A DNA stretch of 64,000 nucleotides from Cupriavidus necator (GCA_022041995.1 CP074382.1:248001-312000); one strand, 5' to 3'; shown: positions 9,606 to 18,000, counted from the first letter of the stretch. The notes: generated by a model not told the origin, from the letters alone. A program made the numbers and translations.

Positions 9606-9741
9606 CTACTGAGCCGCGAGAGCGAGCACGTGGATGACACTGTCGGCATCATCCACGAGAGCTGGCGCCTGCGAAATGACGAACTCCCGCTCGAAGCTGC
9701 CCTGCCGTAGCACCTCGCGCTTCATTTGCATAAAGGCGCGC
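9606..9741 (-). pseudogene. 3' remnant of a second SbcC-like ATPase gene
   Basis: The minus-strand reading is RAFMQMKREVLRQGSFEREF, VISQAPALVDDADSVIHVLA, LAAQ, stop. It aligns over its full 44 residues with the end of the ATPase encoded at 18082-20409 (RAFMRMKREVLRQGGYEREF, FISHTPDLVDEADGVIDVAA), including the H-loop region, though His is replaced by Gln. The rest of the gene is gone; an IS3-family remnant abuts it at 9741. It is evidence for a second, diverged copy of the SbcCD-like module. Confidence 0.75.
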
Positions 9742-9925
9742 CCCGACCAGGGCTGGCAGTACCAGATGGCAGCCTATCAGCAAATGCTCAAAAAGCGCAG
9801 GGTCCATCTAGTATGTCGCGCGAGGACAATTGCCTGGACAACGCCGCCATGGAAAGCTTCTTCGGAACCTAAAGTTCGAACTCTTCCACTTGAAGAAGTT
9901 CGCCAGCGCCGATTGAGCTACAGCA
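9742..9925 (+). pseudogene. IS3-family transposase (orfB) fragment
   Basis: Plus-strand reading DQGWQYQMAAYQQMLK in one frame, SREDNCLDNAAMESFFGT in a second, then LKKFASAD in the first again. This is the C-terminal catalytic region of an IS3-group integrase-type transposase, with the D and the NAAMESFF Glu motif preserved but split by frameshifts. No terminal repeats remain. It joins directly to the ATPase remnant on its left. Confidence 0.75.
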
Positions 9926-10063
9926 AGGTATAGGCTCTGGCACACTGCACCAGTAAGCGGCGGATGTTCTTGTCGCCCCTCTTACTGACCCCCAAAGGAT
10001 TCGCTTTGCCGCCGGCGCTGTACTGGCGAGGTACCAGCCCAATGGATGCGGCAAAGTCCCGGC

Positions 10064-11499
10064 GAGATAAAGTCAAATCTGGTGTACGAAGGTTGATCGT
10101 GGCCGGTCGTCAGGCGACGAGTTTCTGCTGATCCGGCGGATTGTCTTGCGCCGGCGCACCGTCCTTGAAGGGGATGCCCTTCAGGAGCAGTTCGATATGT
10201 TCGGCACCGTTGATGCGGCGCCAGGTTTTCTCGGCTTCCTCGATCAGCTTGAAGGCCAAGCCAAGGAAGGTCGCTCGTGACACACAATTTCGCGTGCGCG
10301 TCGTGCGGTGACGCACAGTCGCGAAGGTCGACTCAATCGCGTTCGTCGTGCGAATGTGCTGCCAGTGCTCGGCCGGGAAGTCGTAGAACGTCAACAGGGT
10401 GTCTCGATCTTTGGTGAGCACGCCGGCGGCCTTGGGGTACTTGGCACCGTAGATCGTCACAAAGCGATCGAAGGCAGCAAAGGCATCTGCGCGGGTGGCC
10501 GCCATCCAAATCGCCTGCAGATCTGCCTTGGCGCGGCCGTGCTGGGATTTTGGCAAGGCGTTCAGGACATTGCCCATCTTGTGGAACCAGCAACGCTGGG
10601 CGCGCGTGGCTGGGAACACCTCCTCCAGGGCAGCCCAGAATCCCATGGCGCCATCGCCGACCGCCGCCAGCGGGCCAGCCTGCAGGCCGCGGGATTTCAG
10701 ATCCAACAGTACTTCCGCCCACGATGCCTTCGATTCCCGATAGCCGTCACCGATCGCCACGCGCTCCTTCCTGCCGTCGGGCGTGACGCCGATGATCACC
10801 AGCAGGCATTGCCCGTCCGAGCCCTCGCTGCGCAGACCCGTGTGGATGCCGTCCACCCACCAATACACATAGCGCGCCGCCGACAGATCACGCTGATTCC
10901 AGCGTGCATGCTCGTCTGCCCACTGCGCCTTCAATCGGCTCACCACGTTGGCCGATAGCCCTTTGGCATCTTCGCCCAGCAGCACCGACAGCGCCTCGCT
11001 CATGTCGCCTGTCGAGATTCCCTTCAGATACAGCCAGGGCAGCGCCGCACTCACCCGTGGTGACTTCCTCACATATGGCGGCACGATCGCCGAGTTGAAC
11101 TTCACGCCAGACCCGGACCGGTCGCGCACCTTGGGCACCTTCACGGCAATCGGTCCGGCACCCGTCAGCACCTCTCGCTCCGGGAGGTAGCCATTGCGAA
11201 CCACGGCGCGCTGGCCGCTCAAGGTCTTGACGTTACTGAACTGCTCAAGCAGCTCTGCCAGCTCCACTTCAATCGCCTCCTGGATGACCCGCCGGGCCCC
11301 GCGCCTGATCAGCTCCTCGAGCCCAAGCCCGATTTCCGATAGACCGACTGCTTCCTTACATTTATCCTTGCTCATGGTGGAGTTTTCTTGTGTGCTGGTT
11401 TCCGATCTCGACAATCAGATTCTCAGCGGAAAGCTCCACCGCCCTCTACTCCGCGCCTCAAATTCCCCGCCCGTACACCACTTTCGACTTTAGCTCGAA
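10064..11499 (-). mobile_element. IS256-family element inserted in the IS110 remnant
   Basis: Ends are inferred from matching inverted repeats (left GAGATAAAGTC...GGTGTACG; right, reverse-complemented, GAGCTAAAGTC...GGTGTACG) and a 7-bp direct repeat TCCCGGC at 10057-10063 and 11500-11506. The repeats match well at their outer parts only, so the ends may be off by up to five bases. It contains one intact transposase gene and interrupts the IS110 reading at its C-terminal third. Confidence 0.7.
10110..11375 (-). CDS. IS256-family (Mutator) transposase
   Basis: About 421 residues from the Met at 11375 (MSKDKCKEAVGLSEIGL); the frame is open to 11414 but the extra residues look non-native. The DDE core is complete: Asp in WWVDGIHTGLR, Asp in AVGDGAMGFWAAL, Glu in RTTNAIESTFATVRHRT, plus the RCWFHKMGNVL motif between them. 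It belongs to a different IS256 subgroup from the broken element at 1757-6112, to judge from the motifs. No disruption seen. Confidence 0.9.
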   Translation of the reverse strand: MSKDKCKEAVGLSEIGLGLEELIRRGARRVIQEAIEVELAELLEQFSNVKTLSGQRAVVRNGYLPEREVLTGAGPIAVKVPKVRDRSGSGVKFNSAIVPPYVRKSPRVSAALPWLYLKGISTGDMSEALSVLLGEDAKGLSANVVSRLKAQWADEHARWNQRDLSAARYVYWWVDGIHTGLRSEGSDGQCLLVIIGVTPDGRKERVAIGDGYRESKASWAEVLLDLKSRGLQAGPLAAVGDGAMGFWAALEEVFPATRAQRCWFHKMGNVLNALPKSQHGRAKADLQAIWMAATRADAFAAFDRFVTIYGAKYPKAAGVLTKDRDTLLTFYDFPAEHWQHIRTTNAIESTFATVRHRTTRTRNCVSRATFLGLAFKLIEEAEKTWRRINGAEHIELLLKGIPFKDGAPAQDNPPDQQKLVA

Positions 11500-12052
11500 T
11501 CCCGGCTGCACGTACAGCTTGCCGTCGCCCATATCGGTCGCCAGCACACTGGCGGGAATCGGCCTCGCGCCTGGAATCGAAAGCAAGCGCCGACCAAGGT
11601 CGTCTTCAGCGAGGTCATGAGCCAAGTCCTTGTCGATCTCACCAATCTGCTCGTTCAGGTACTTGGAGTGTGCGTGCAATCGATCAAGGATGGCGACCAG
11701 GCGCGCAGGCAACGCATGTTCGGCCGGCACGGCCGGCAGCCGCTTGATGACCGCCATGCCAATTGGAAGGCTGAGCCGAATTCGAGGGGAACCATGCATC
11801 TGTTTGACGGTCCTCGTGCGGTCGCGGATAGCGATTCACGCACTCTGTGCAGGGCAGACAGGCGTCTGCTGCGACTCCGTCTCGGGCGTTACGAACCGCA
11901 TGGACGGGCGCGAGGCCTCTTCGCAGATTGCCTCGGCATCGACAAATCATTCTTGTTGCCCTTGACGAAGGGGCGCACGTACTGCCGTTAGACGAGTTTG
12001 ACCTGATGCTCAAAGGTGGTGAGCTTGCGGGCCATGTAGTGCGCGCCCTTCC

Positions 12053-12250
12053 ATGACTGCCGTCCTCGAAACTATCGAACCACTCCCGGATCGCGTCGGC
12101 CACAATGCTTGGATCGCAAGTGGCGGAATCCGGAACGCATGCTTGGATGAGCGCTTCGACGTCATAGAGACGATCCGCCCGAGCCCGCCACGCGTCTCGG
12201 TCGCGGGCTAGGATAGCGAGGTCCGGGTCTCCGATTGGGGTGTAACGCAT
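12053..12250 (-). CDS. Unrecognised small ORF, 3' end replaced by IS110 sequence
   Basis: Starting at 12250 the minus strand reads MRYTPIGDPDLAILARDRDA, WRARADRLYDVEALIQACVP, then a plausible acidic segment ending DSFEDGS. At about 12050 it runs into the truncated IS110 transposase. The composition is protein-like but I do not recognise the family. A second minus-strand frame just upstream (12395, MELKDVDLNSISCYAKALGD) also looks partly native, so the two may be one frameshifted gene. Confidence 0.35.
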
Positions 12251-12693
12251 GGCTCAGACGGGAAATCCTGCGACGCTTTTTTCCCTCCTGCCCAACCAGC
12301 TTCCGACGCCACCATTCCCTGGGGAATGCGTGACAGTCACCCAGTGCCTTGGCGTAGCAACTGATCGAATTCAGATCGACGTCCTTCAGTTCCATGCAAG
12401 CCTTATTGATTTGATGAATATCAACTATAGACCAGATTCCAGTGGTTTATTTCGCACGCTGCACCATGATCGTTCCCGTACAAAGAAAAAAACGGACGCG
12501 CCCGACGAAAGCACCGCTGCCGGCGCGAACGCGCGTCGGCCATCCCATCCTGAATAGCCTCGTGCAGGCACGCGCCACGAACCACTCCCGCGCAATAGTG
12601 TGACCTGCCACACCTCAAAGCCGCTTCAAACGCGCAGATAAAATTCGCAGGCCTTGGAGCCGCACAGACTTGCTCAAATTTCTGGAGACAACC

Positions 12694-13084
12694 ATGGAAA
12701 CCGAATCCTTCCAAGCTGGCCCGGTGTGGGCCGACGACAGCATCAGCCGCATTCCCTTTCGGGTTTTCGGTTTCCACGCGTCATATCCAGTTCAATGGCC
12801 CCGACTCCTTCGACTTTGTCTGGACGCACTTCGGCTTTGAGGACGACACGGAGGAGATGACGCGGCGGCGCCTGCGCCAGGCCAATCTGTTCGGGCCCGC
12901 TGGCTTCGTGTCAGCCGACGATGGCGAAGCGATCGAATGCTCGCAGGAAGGCTTCTCCCAAAAGCCGTGGCATCGCGTGATCGCCGAACTGGGTGGCAAG
13001 ACCGCCGAGAACACGGAACATATGGTGACCGAGACACTGATTCGCGGCATGTACGCCTATTGGCGCAAAGTGATGGAGGTCTGA
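12694..13084 (+). pseudogene. Ring-hydroxylating dioxygenase large subunit, internally deleted
   Basis: The first 22 or so codons (METESFQAGPVWADDSISRI, PF) match the start of a salicylate/anthranilate-type oxygenase alpha subunit. The sequence then jumps, in a different frame, to the last 98 residues (FNGPDSFDFVWTHFGFEDD ... HMVTETLIRGMYAYWRKVM). The Rieske domain (CxH...CxxH) and most of the mononuclear iron domain are missing, about 300 residues, so no active enzyme is possible. It heads a run of four decayed genes in oxygenase-ferredoxin-reductase order. Confidence 0.8.
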
Positions 13085-13088
13085 CATC

Positions 13089-13559
13089 ATGAACTTCGCT
13101 GACTACTATGCTCTGCTCTCCTTGTAGGCCGACTACACGTCGGCCGTGGACAACGGCGAATGGGACCGCTGGCCGGAATTCTTCACCGACGATTGCCTCT
13201 ATCGGATCCAGCTCCGCGAAAACCACGAGCGCGGCTTGCCCCTCGCCACGCTTTCGCTCGAAAGCAAGGGGATGCTCAAGGACCGCACCTACGGCATCCG
13301 CGAGACCCCGTTTCACGATCCCTACTATCAGCGCCACATCGTCGGTGCGCCCCTGATCAGGAAAGCCGACGGCGACAGGATCGTAGCTGAGACGAACTAC
13401 GCCGTACTGCGCACCAAGCCCGACCAGATGACGAATGTGTACAACGTCGGCCGCTATCTCGACACCGTCGTGCCCACGCCCGAGGGCTGGCGATTCGCGT
13501 CGCGCCTCTGCATTTTCGATAGCGAGATGATTCCCAACTCGCTGATCTACCCCATCTAA
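13089..13559 (+). pseudogene. Ring-hydroxylating dioxygenase small subunit with early amber stop
   Basis: ATG at 13089 reads MNFADYYALLSL and then TAG at 13125-13127; the same frame continues ADYTSAVDNGEWDRWPEFFT to a natural end at 13559 (about 156 residues, normal for the SnoaL-like beta subunit). Typical beta-subunit features are FTDDCLYRIQLRE, the HDPYYQRHIVG segment and the conserved end (SEMIPNSLIYPI). A single CAG-to-TAG change would explain the stop. Five bases separate it from the alpha-subunit stop, so the genes were once coupled. Confidence 0.85.
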
Positions 13560-13571
13560 CAGGAGCATTTC

Positions 13572-13884
13572 ATGACTGAAACCTGGATCGAGGCAGCGTC
13601 TGTTCAGCGTTCCGCAGGACGGCGTGATCGCCGTGGCAGTGCAAGGCAAGGAGATCGCCCTCTATGGCATAGACGGCGACGTCTATGCAACCGACAACAT
13701 CTGCACGCATGGCCACGCGCGTCTGTGCGAGGGCTTTCTCGAGAGACATGAAATCGAGTGCCCGCTCCATCAGGGCAGGTTCGACATCCGCAACGCCACT
13801 GCGATGTGCGCCCCGCTGACCGAGAGCATCCGTACCTATCCGGTCCGGATCGAGGCCGACAAGGTTTACCTCGACCTCGCCTGA
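13572..13884 (+). pseudogene. Rieske-type ferredoxin of the dioxygenase, frameshifted
   Basis: ATG at 13572 begins MTETWIEAAS, but the frame carrying the rest (VPQDGVIAVAVQGKEIALYG) is shifted near 13600. The Rieske 2Fe-2S ligands are all present: CTHGHARLCEG and CPLHQGRFD. A GTG at 13624 could start an 86-residue product lacking the first strand, but the N-terminal homology in the other frame argues for a lost base or two. It would have passed electrons from the reductase downstream to the oxygenase. Confidence 0.8.
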
Positions 13885-13916
13885 AAGACCTGCGTCACAA
13901 ACCAGAGGAAACAAGC

Positions 13917-14332
13917 ATGGATTCCGACCGACTACTCGGCGCGACTGCCAACTTACCGACCAGCACGATTGTCATCATTGGCACCGGCCAGGCCGGCGGC
14001 TGTGCCGCCCAGACGCTGCACAACGAAGGCTTCAATTGCAGGCTCGTGCTGATTGGAGACGAATGCCATCCGTCGTCGAGCGACCGCCATTGTCCAAGCC
14101 CGTACTTGCCAGCAAGGCCGCGCCCGTCAGCACCTGGCTGTAGGCCCAGAAGTGTTCGAAGCCCTCAGGCTTGAGTGGTGGCTGGATACCTGGGTGGATC
14201 ACATCGACCGGAGCGCGAAACGCCTGGTGATGGCCAATGGCGAGACGCTGTCTTACGACAAGCTGATCTTGTGTACCGGCGGCGGGCGCGCCCACGCTCA
14301 CCGTCCCGGGCGCCGACAAGGCCCGCGTCCGC
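13917..14332 (+). pseudogene. Ferredoxin reductase of the dioxygenase, frameshifted and truncated
   Basis: Starts MDSDRLLGATANLPTSTIVI and carries the FAD-binding GTGQAGGCAAQTL. It then needs three different frames to continue: ERPPLSKPVLASKAAPVSTW (followed by a stop), EALRLEWWLDTWVDHIDRSA with GETLSYDKLILCTGG, and TLTVPGADKARVR. The sequence ends at the left edge of an IS630 copy, about one third into a normal 410-residue reductase; the sequence beyond the IS is unrelated, so the truncation may predate that insertion. Confidence 0.8.
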
Positions 14333-15501
14333 TAGTGTAGCGTTCTGTTCGTGATGGAACTTATATGAATTCGGCGTCTCCAATGCCCACACTGCGACAC
14401 AGCGTGGAGAGAGTGAGTGCGAGTTGCCCCCGAGATCATGTTGACCGACGAGGAGCGAACCAATTTGACGAGGCTGGTTCGGTCGAAGCTCACGAGCGTG
14501 AGGCTGGCGCAGCGCGCGCGCATTGTGCTGCTGGCCGCCAACGGAATGCAGAACAAGGACATCGCCGAGCAGTTGGGAGTCGGACGCGTGCAGGTCTCGC
14601 GTTGGCGTGAGCGGTATGCGCAATCGGGGCTGGCCGGTATCGAACGCGACTTGCCGCGCGGTGCGCCGCCGGTGAAGGTGGACACGGCGCGGCTGGTGGA
14701 GCTGACCACTCAAACCAAGCCCGTTGCGGCCACGCACTGGAGCACGCGCAAGATGGCCGCCGAATTGGGCGTGAGCGCCAGCACCGTCATGCGCCATTGG
14801 CACGCCCACGGGTTGAAGCCGCACATCGTGCGCGGCTTCAAGGTGTCGCGCGATCCGAAGTTCGTCGAGAAGCTCGAAGACATCGTCGGCCTCTACATGT
14901 CGCCACCCGAGCACGCGCTGGTGCTGTGCTGCGATGAGAAGAGCCAGGTGCAGGCGCTGGATCGCACGCAGCCCGGCTTGCCGTTGAAGAAGGGGCGTGC
15001 GGCCATCATGACGCACGACTACAAGCGCAACGGCACGACCACGCTGTTTGCCGCGCTCAACGTGCTCGATGGCCAGGTCATCGCCCAGTGCCAGCAGCGC
15101 CACCGCCATACCGAGTGGCTGAAGTTCCTGCGCAAGATCGACCGCGAGACGCCCAAGGACAAAACGCTGCATCTGATCGCAGACAACTACGCCACCCACA
15201 AGCATCCTGCGGTGCAGGACTGGCTGGCCAAGCATCCGCGATTCAACATGCACTTCACGCCCACCTCCGCATCATGGCTGAACATGGTCGAGCGGTTCTT
15301 TCGTGACATCACAACCGAGCGACTTCGCCGCGGCGTATTCACCAGCGTGCCGGAACTGGTCGACGCCATCAACGAGTACATCGCTCACCACAACACCAAC
15401 CCCAAGCCGTTCATCTGGACCAAGAGCGCTCGCGACATCCTACAGAAGGTCATTCGTGCCAACCGCCGCTTAAGTTCCAAACAGAATGGAACATTGCACT
15501 A
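14333..15501 (+). mobile_element. IS630-family element, copy 1
   Basis: Bounded by TA on both sides (14333-14334 and 15500-15501), as IS630/Tc1 elements are, with imperfect terminal repeats (left TAGTGTAGCGTTC, right reverse-complemented TAGTGCAATGTTC). Two further copies of practically the same 1.17-kb element lie at 45402-46570 and 52915-54073 in the opposite orientation. Confidence 0.9.
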
Positions 15502-15502
15502 G
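14417..15502 (+). CDS. IS630-family transposase
   Basis: 361 residues. The N-terminal helix-turn-helix (NKDIAEQLGVGRVQVSRWRE) and a second one (ELGVSASTVMRHWHAHGLKP) precede a DDE core: Asp in LCCDEKSQVQALD, Asp in LIADNYATHKHP, Glu in WLNMVERFFRDITTE. The frame opens with GTG at 14417; MLTDEERTNL at 14438 is an alternative start. It differs from the other copies at a few positions (AIMTHDYK and VQDWLAKH here; ATMTHDYK and VQDCLAKH there). The stop codon TAG is formed by the element's terminal TA plus the flanking G. Confidence 0.92.
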   Translation: MRVAPEIMLTDEERTNLTRLVRSKLTSVRLAQRARIVLLAANGMQNKDIAEQLGVGRVQVSRWRERYAQSGLAGIERDLPRGAPPVKVDTARLVELTTQTKPVAATHWSTRKMAAELGVSASTVMRHWHAHGLKPHIVRGFKVSRDPKFVEKLEDIVGLYMSPPEHALVLCCDEKSQVQALDRTQPGLPLKKGRAAIMTHDYKRNGTTTLFAALNVLDGQVIAQCQQRHRHTEWLKFLRKIDRETPKDKTLHLIADNYATHKHPAVQDWLAKHPRFNMHFTPTSASWLNMVERFFRDITTERLRRGVFTSVPELVDAINEYIAHHNTNPKPFIWTKSARDILQKVIRANRRLSSKQNGTLH

Positions 15503-15510
15503 CGTGCTGC

Positions 15511-15633
15511 TTCGCGCAGGAGGACCGCCTGGAGCGGATCGCGGACATGCTGGACGCCGCCTACCCTCGCTACGCCTGCACCCGCGCCAGACTCGCCGCG
15601 CGCCGCAACCGTTACGGACAGCCGCGGTTCTGA
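15511..15633 (+). pseudogene. C-terminal fragment of an unknown protein
   Basis: Directly after the IS630 copy an open frame reads CFAQEDRLERIADMLDAAYP, RYACTRARLAARRNRYGQPR, F, stop at about 15633. It is Arg-rich and looks native, but no start is present and I do not recognise the family. It does not continue the ferredoxin reductase on the other side of the IS. Confidence 0.35.
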
Positions 15634-15714
15634 CCCCCTCACCTGCAAGCGATATCCGCCGCGTAGCGGTGGCAGGGGTGCGGGATGGGACAATTTCAGT
15701 ATATAACAGTGGGC

Positions 15715-16668
15715 ATGACGCAATTGGACTCCCTCTGGTTCAGCAACCCAACCCTGGCATACCGGGATTGGCAGGCTCGTGAAGCGGCCGGCGCTGATCG
15801 CCGACCTTTCTCGGCGCGCTCGATCGTCCAGCATCAGGCGATGTTCGAGCATTTTCGTCGGCACCTGCTGGCGCGAGGCACGACCATCACCTCATTTGGC
15901 GCGGCCGACGTCGACGCGTTCTGGCAGTCGCCCGATGGCCGCACGTACTCGCAGGCCACCCGCATGCGGTATGTCAAGCTGCTGGACCGGCTGTGCCGCC
16001 ATCTCGTCTTCACCGGCATACGGCACGACAACCCGGCCGCTGCCCTGCTCTCAGCCGAACGCTGGCCAGACCAGGAGCCAACGCCTCAGTTCCTGACCGA
16101 AGCTGAGGATGCGCGGCTGCAGGCGTATCTCAAATCGCCTGCTGGCGATCTAGCCAGTTTGCGCAGCATGGCAATCGTTGCGGCATTCCTGGGTACGGGC
16201 ATTACAGCGGGGGAAGCGCGCGCGGCCCGTTGCGCGGATCTGTGGTCGGACGCGACCCCGCCCTACCTCCTCGTGCAGGCGCATGGACCACGAGACGCCC
16301 GCACGGTGCACCTGGCTAGCTTCGCGATACCGACACTGCAGGTCTGGAGCACCCGGCGCGCGGCCCTCCCAATCAAGGGCGAATTGCTTTTCACGCTCAC
16401 CCCGGATGGTCGACCAATCACCGACATGAGCTTGGGGCGTATCGTGTCCGAGATCCTCAACGCGATCGGTGCCAAGGACGTTGAAATGAGCCCGCGCACG
16501 TTGCGCAATACTTTCTGCCGGCGCTACCTACTGGCCGGTCACTCTCGCGATGAGGTTCGCCACATGTTGGGGCTGGCCAGCAATCGCACCTGCGACCGAA
16601 TCGCCGCGACCCTAATGCCGGCGGACCAAGCGCTTCAAGAAAGCGCAGGGCGCGCGCGCCAAGACTAG
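15715..16668 (+). CDS. Tyrosine-recombinase-fold protein with degenerate active site
   Basis: About 317 residues from MTQLDSLWF; the frame is open from 15685. A SAM-like core-binding domain (about 25-115) and a C-terminal integrase-like domain are recognisable, but the catalytic set is largely gone. The motif normally read TGLRxSE is TGITAGE, HxLR is RTLR (SPRTLRNTFCRRYLLAG), LGH is LGL, and the terminal Tyr region reads NRTCDRIA. The fold is therefore kept while strand cleavage is unlikely. Proteins of this kind beside replicon-maintenance genes could act as DNA-binding or architectural factors; that is inference. No frameshift, so it is probably under selection. Confidence 0.75.
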   Translation: MTQLDSLWFSNPTLAYRDWQAREAAGADRRPFSARSIVQHQAMFEHFRRHLLARGTTITSFGAADVDAFWQSPDGRTYSQATRMRYVKLLDRLCRHLVFTGIRHDNPAAALLSAERWPDQEPTPQFLTEAEDARLQAYLKSPAGDLASLRSMAIVAAFLGTGITAGEARAARCADLWSDATPPYLLVQAHGPRDARTVHLASFAIPTLQVWSTRRAALPIKGELLFTLTPDGRPITDMSLGRIVSEILNAIGAKDVEMSPRTLRNTFCRRYLLAGHSRDEVRHMLGLASNRTCDRIAATLMPADQALQESAGRARQD

Positions 16669-16702
16669 CGAAGCGGAAGATTATGGATATCTCGATTCCC
16701 GC

Positions 16703-16730
16703 TTGCATACGTGGGCGCTTTTGCTATTCT
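16703..16730 (+). promoter_or_regulatory. Candidate sigma-70 promoter of the HU-like gene
   Basis: TTGCAT at 16703-16708 and TATTCT at 16725-16730 are separated by 16 bases, about 60 bases before the HU-like start codon. Found by eye; no transcription data. Confidence 0.35.
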
Positions 16731-16791
16731 TCGGCCGTGCGCCACACCAAATATCGCTGTCAGGCGCGCACTTTACTAATCAGACACGACT

Positions 16792-17241
16792 ATGGCCACG
16801 AAAACGAAACCTGTAGCAAAGACTGCAACGAAGACCGCAGCTAAGAAGGCTGCCCCTGCCAAGACGGCCGCTCCTGCCAAGAAAGCCGCTCCCGCCAAAA
16901 AGGCTGCCGCTCCCGCCCCGGTCGCCAAGCCGCTGAAGGACACCTTCAACAAGTCCAGCCTGCTGGCACACCTGGTTGCCCAGACCGAACTGGACAAGAA
17001 GACCGTTCAGACCGTGCTGGCTCACCTGGAGAATACCGTGCTGAGCGCGGTCCACAAGAAGGGCGCCGGCGAGTTCACCCTGCCGGGCCTGTTCAAGGTG
17101 TCGGCCATCCAGGTGCCGGCCACCAAGAAGCGCTTCGGCAAGAACCCCTTCACCGGCCAGGAGCAATGGTTCGCCGCGAAGCCGGCCAGCGTGAAGATGA
17201 AGGCTCGCCCCCTCAAGAAGCTGAAGGACGCTGCCATCTAA
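16792..17241 (+). CDS. HU-family DNA-binding protein with Lys/Ala/Pro-rich N-terminal tail
   Basis: 149 residues. Residues 1-47 are a low-complexity basic tail built from AAKKAAPAK-like repeats, resembling eukaryotic histone H1 tails. Residues 50-149 are a bacterial DNA-binding (HU/IHF) domain: SLLAHLVAQTELDKKTVQTV in the dimer helices, GAGEFTLPGLFKV at the beta arm base, and RFGKNPFTGQ matching the GRNPxTG arm motif. Such tailed HU proteins occur in Ralstonia, Cupriavidus and Burkholderia and compact DNA; a replicon-specific nucleoid protein is the likely role. It has its own promoter candidate and ends at a strong terminator shared with the opposing operon. Confidence 0.9.
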   Translation: MATKTKPVAKTATKTAAKKAAPAKTAAPAKKAAPAKKAAAPAPVAKPLKDTFNKSSLLAHLVAQTELDKKTVQTVLAHLENTVLSAVHKKGAGEFTLPGLFKVSAIQVPATKKRFGKNPFTGQEQWFAAKPASVKMKARPLKKLKDAAI

Positions 17242-17262
17242 TCGCACGGCGCACGCAAAAAG

Positions 17263-17299
17263 AAAAAGCCCCGAAATCTTGAGATTTCGGGGCTTTTTT
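17263..17299. terminator. Bidirectional rho-independent terminator
   Basis: Arms GCCCCGAAATCT (17268-17279) and AGATTTCGGGGC (17282-17293) are fully complementary with a two-base tip, followed by TTTTTT on the plus strand and, read from the other side, by a T-rich tract on the minus strand. It lies between the convergent HU-like gene and the SbcCD-like operon and can serve both. Confidence 0.9.
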
Positions 17300-17309
17300 G
17301 CATGGGCTG

Positions 17310-17468
17310 TCAGAAGAGCGAGCGCTGAAGTGTAGCAGCTTGCTGCCACGCTACCTGGCTGGCCTCCGGCAGGTCCTCGAAGGGCACCACCACCGGTCGC
17401 AACGCGTCGAAGTCATTGTCCTCGATTGGATCGAGAGCACCCTGCGGAAAGAGATAAATGGTTTGCAT
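17310..17468 (-). CDS. Small acidic protein, 52 aa
   Basis: ATG at 17468 to TGA at 17310: MQTIYLFPQGALDPIEDNDF, DALRPVVVPFEDLPEASQVA, WQQAATLQRSLF. The sequence is compact, acidic and lacks the Arg/Ser-rich look of shadow frames. It is the last reading frame before the bidirectional terminator and follows two other small genes in the same direction, so it is probably the distal gene of the SbcCD-like operon. The ribosome binding site is weak. Function unknown. Confidence 0.5.
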   Translation of the reverse strand: MQTIYLFPQGALDPIEDNDFDALRPVVVPFEDLPEASQVAWQQAATLQRSLF

Positions 17469-17517
17469 GTGACATCTTTGGGGCTGAACTCCTATGGGTT
17501 GTAGATTGATGGAAGTG

Positions 17518-17715
17518 CTACAGATCGGCGAGAAAAGCGGTCACAACGCCGTCTTCCGTGCCGGCCAGGCGTTGACCATCGCGACAGCCCGAAAAATCAA
17601 CCGCCTTCCGTTCGATCTCGTTGGCCAACTGGCGCAAGTGCCGCGCCGCTTCGGCCGGACCGGTGGTCCCCTGAAACGCGGGGCCACCAATATCGATGTC
17701 GACAATGAGCTTCAT
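17518..17715 (-). CDS. Small hypothetical protein, 65 aa
   Basis: Starts MKLIVDIDIGGPAFQGTTGP and continues with AEAARHLRQLANEIERKAVD, a convincing beta-strand plus helix pattern. I recall small plasmid and phage proteins with this pattern (strand, short loop, amphipathic helix) but no function. It begins six bases after the stop of the 92-residue gene, so the two are co-transcribed with the upstream ATPase. Confidence 0.6.
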   Translation of the reverse strand: MKLIVDIDIGGPAFQGTTGPAEAARHLRQLANEIERKAVDFSGCRDGQRLAGTEDGVVTAFLADL

Positions 17716-17721
17716 AGCTAA

Positions 17722-18000
17722 TCAGGTGGCAGCCGCTTGCGGCACCAGCTTGCGCAGGGCCTTCTGGTTGCTATCGATGTAGGTTCGCATGCCATCAAGT
17801 TTCACGGCCAGCTGATGGCCGAAGCACGCAGCATCGTGCGAGACTTCAACCTGCTTGGCCAACTCGAAAGCCGCCAGCACCTTGGTCCGGTCTACATCGG
17901 CGCCCATCCACCCGAATATTTTGAAGAATGTGTGCACCTTCTTGCCGCGAGGCAGCAGCTTGGCGGCGTGTTCCGCCGAAATCATGATCTTCTTTGACAT
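17722..18000 (-). CDS. Small hypothetical protein, 92 aa, downstream of SbcC-like gene
   Basis: Starts MSKKIMISAEHAAKLLPRGK and includes VHTFFKIFGWMGADVDRTKV and LDGMRTYIDSNQKALRKL. A soluble alpha/beta-type small protein with no signal peptide or membrane segment. It lies 81 bases downstream of the ATPase stop on the same strand. Not recognised; its constant position in a compact operon suggests an accessory role to the nuclease-like complex, which is inference. Confidence 0.65.
   Translation of the reverse strand: MSKKIMISAEHAAKLLPRGKKVHTFFKIFGWMGADVDRTKVLAAFELAKQVEVSHDAACFGHQLAVKLDGMRTYIDSNQKALRKLVPQAAAT

Larger units (their letters stand above)
9930..12050 (-). pseudogene. IS110-family (IS1111 group) transposase remnant, split by an IS256 element
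   Basis: Minus-strand pieces in order: HYMARKLTTFEHQVKLV then stop then RQYVRPFVKGNKND (about 12050-11950), SLPIGMAVIKRLPAV, RLHAHSKYLNEQIGEIDKDL, SIPGARPIPASVLATDMGDG (to about 11507), and, after the insertion, RDFAASIGLVPRQYSAGGK, SKRGDKNIRRLLVQCARAY (10056-9930). The first 40 or so residues with the first catalytic Asp are missing, and the N-terminal half has several frameshifts. Confidence 0.75.
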
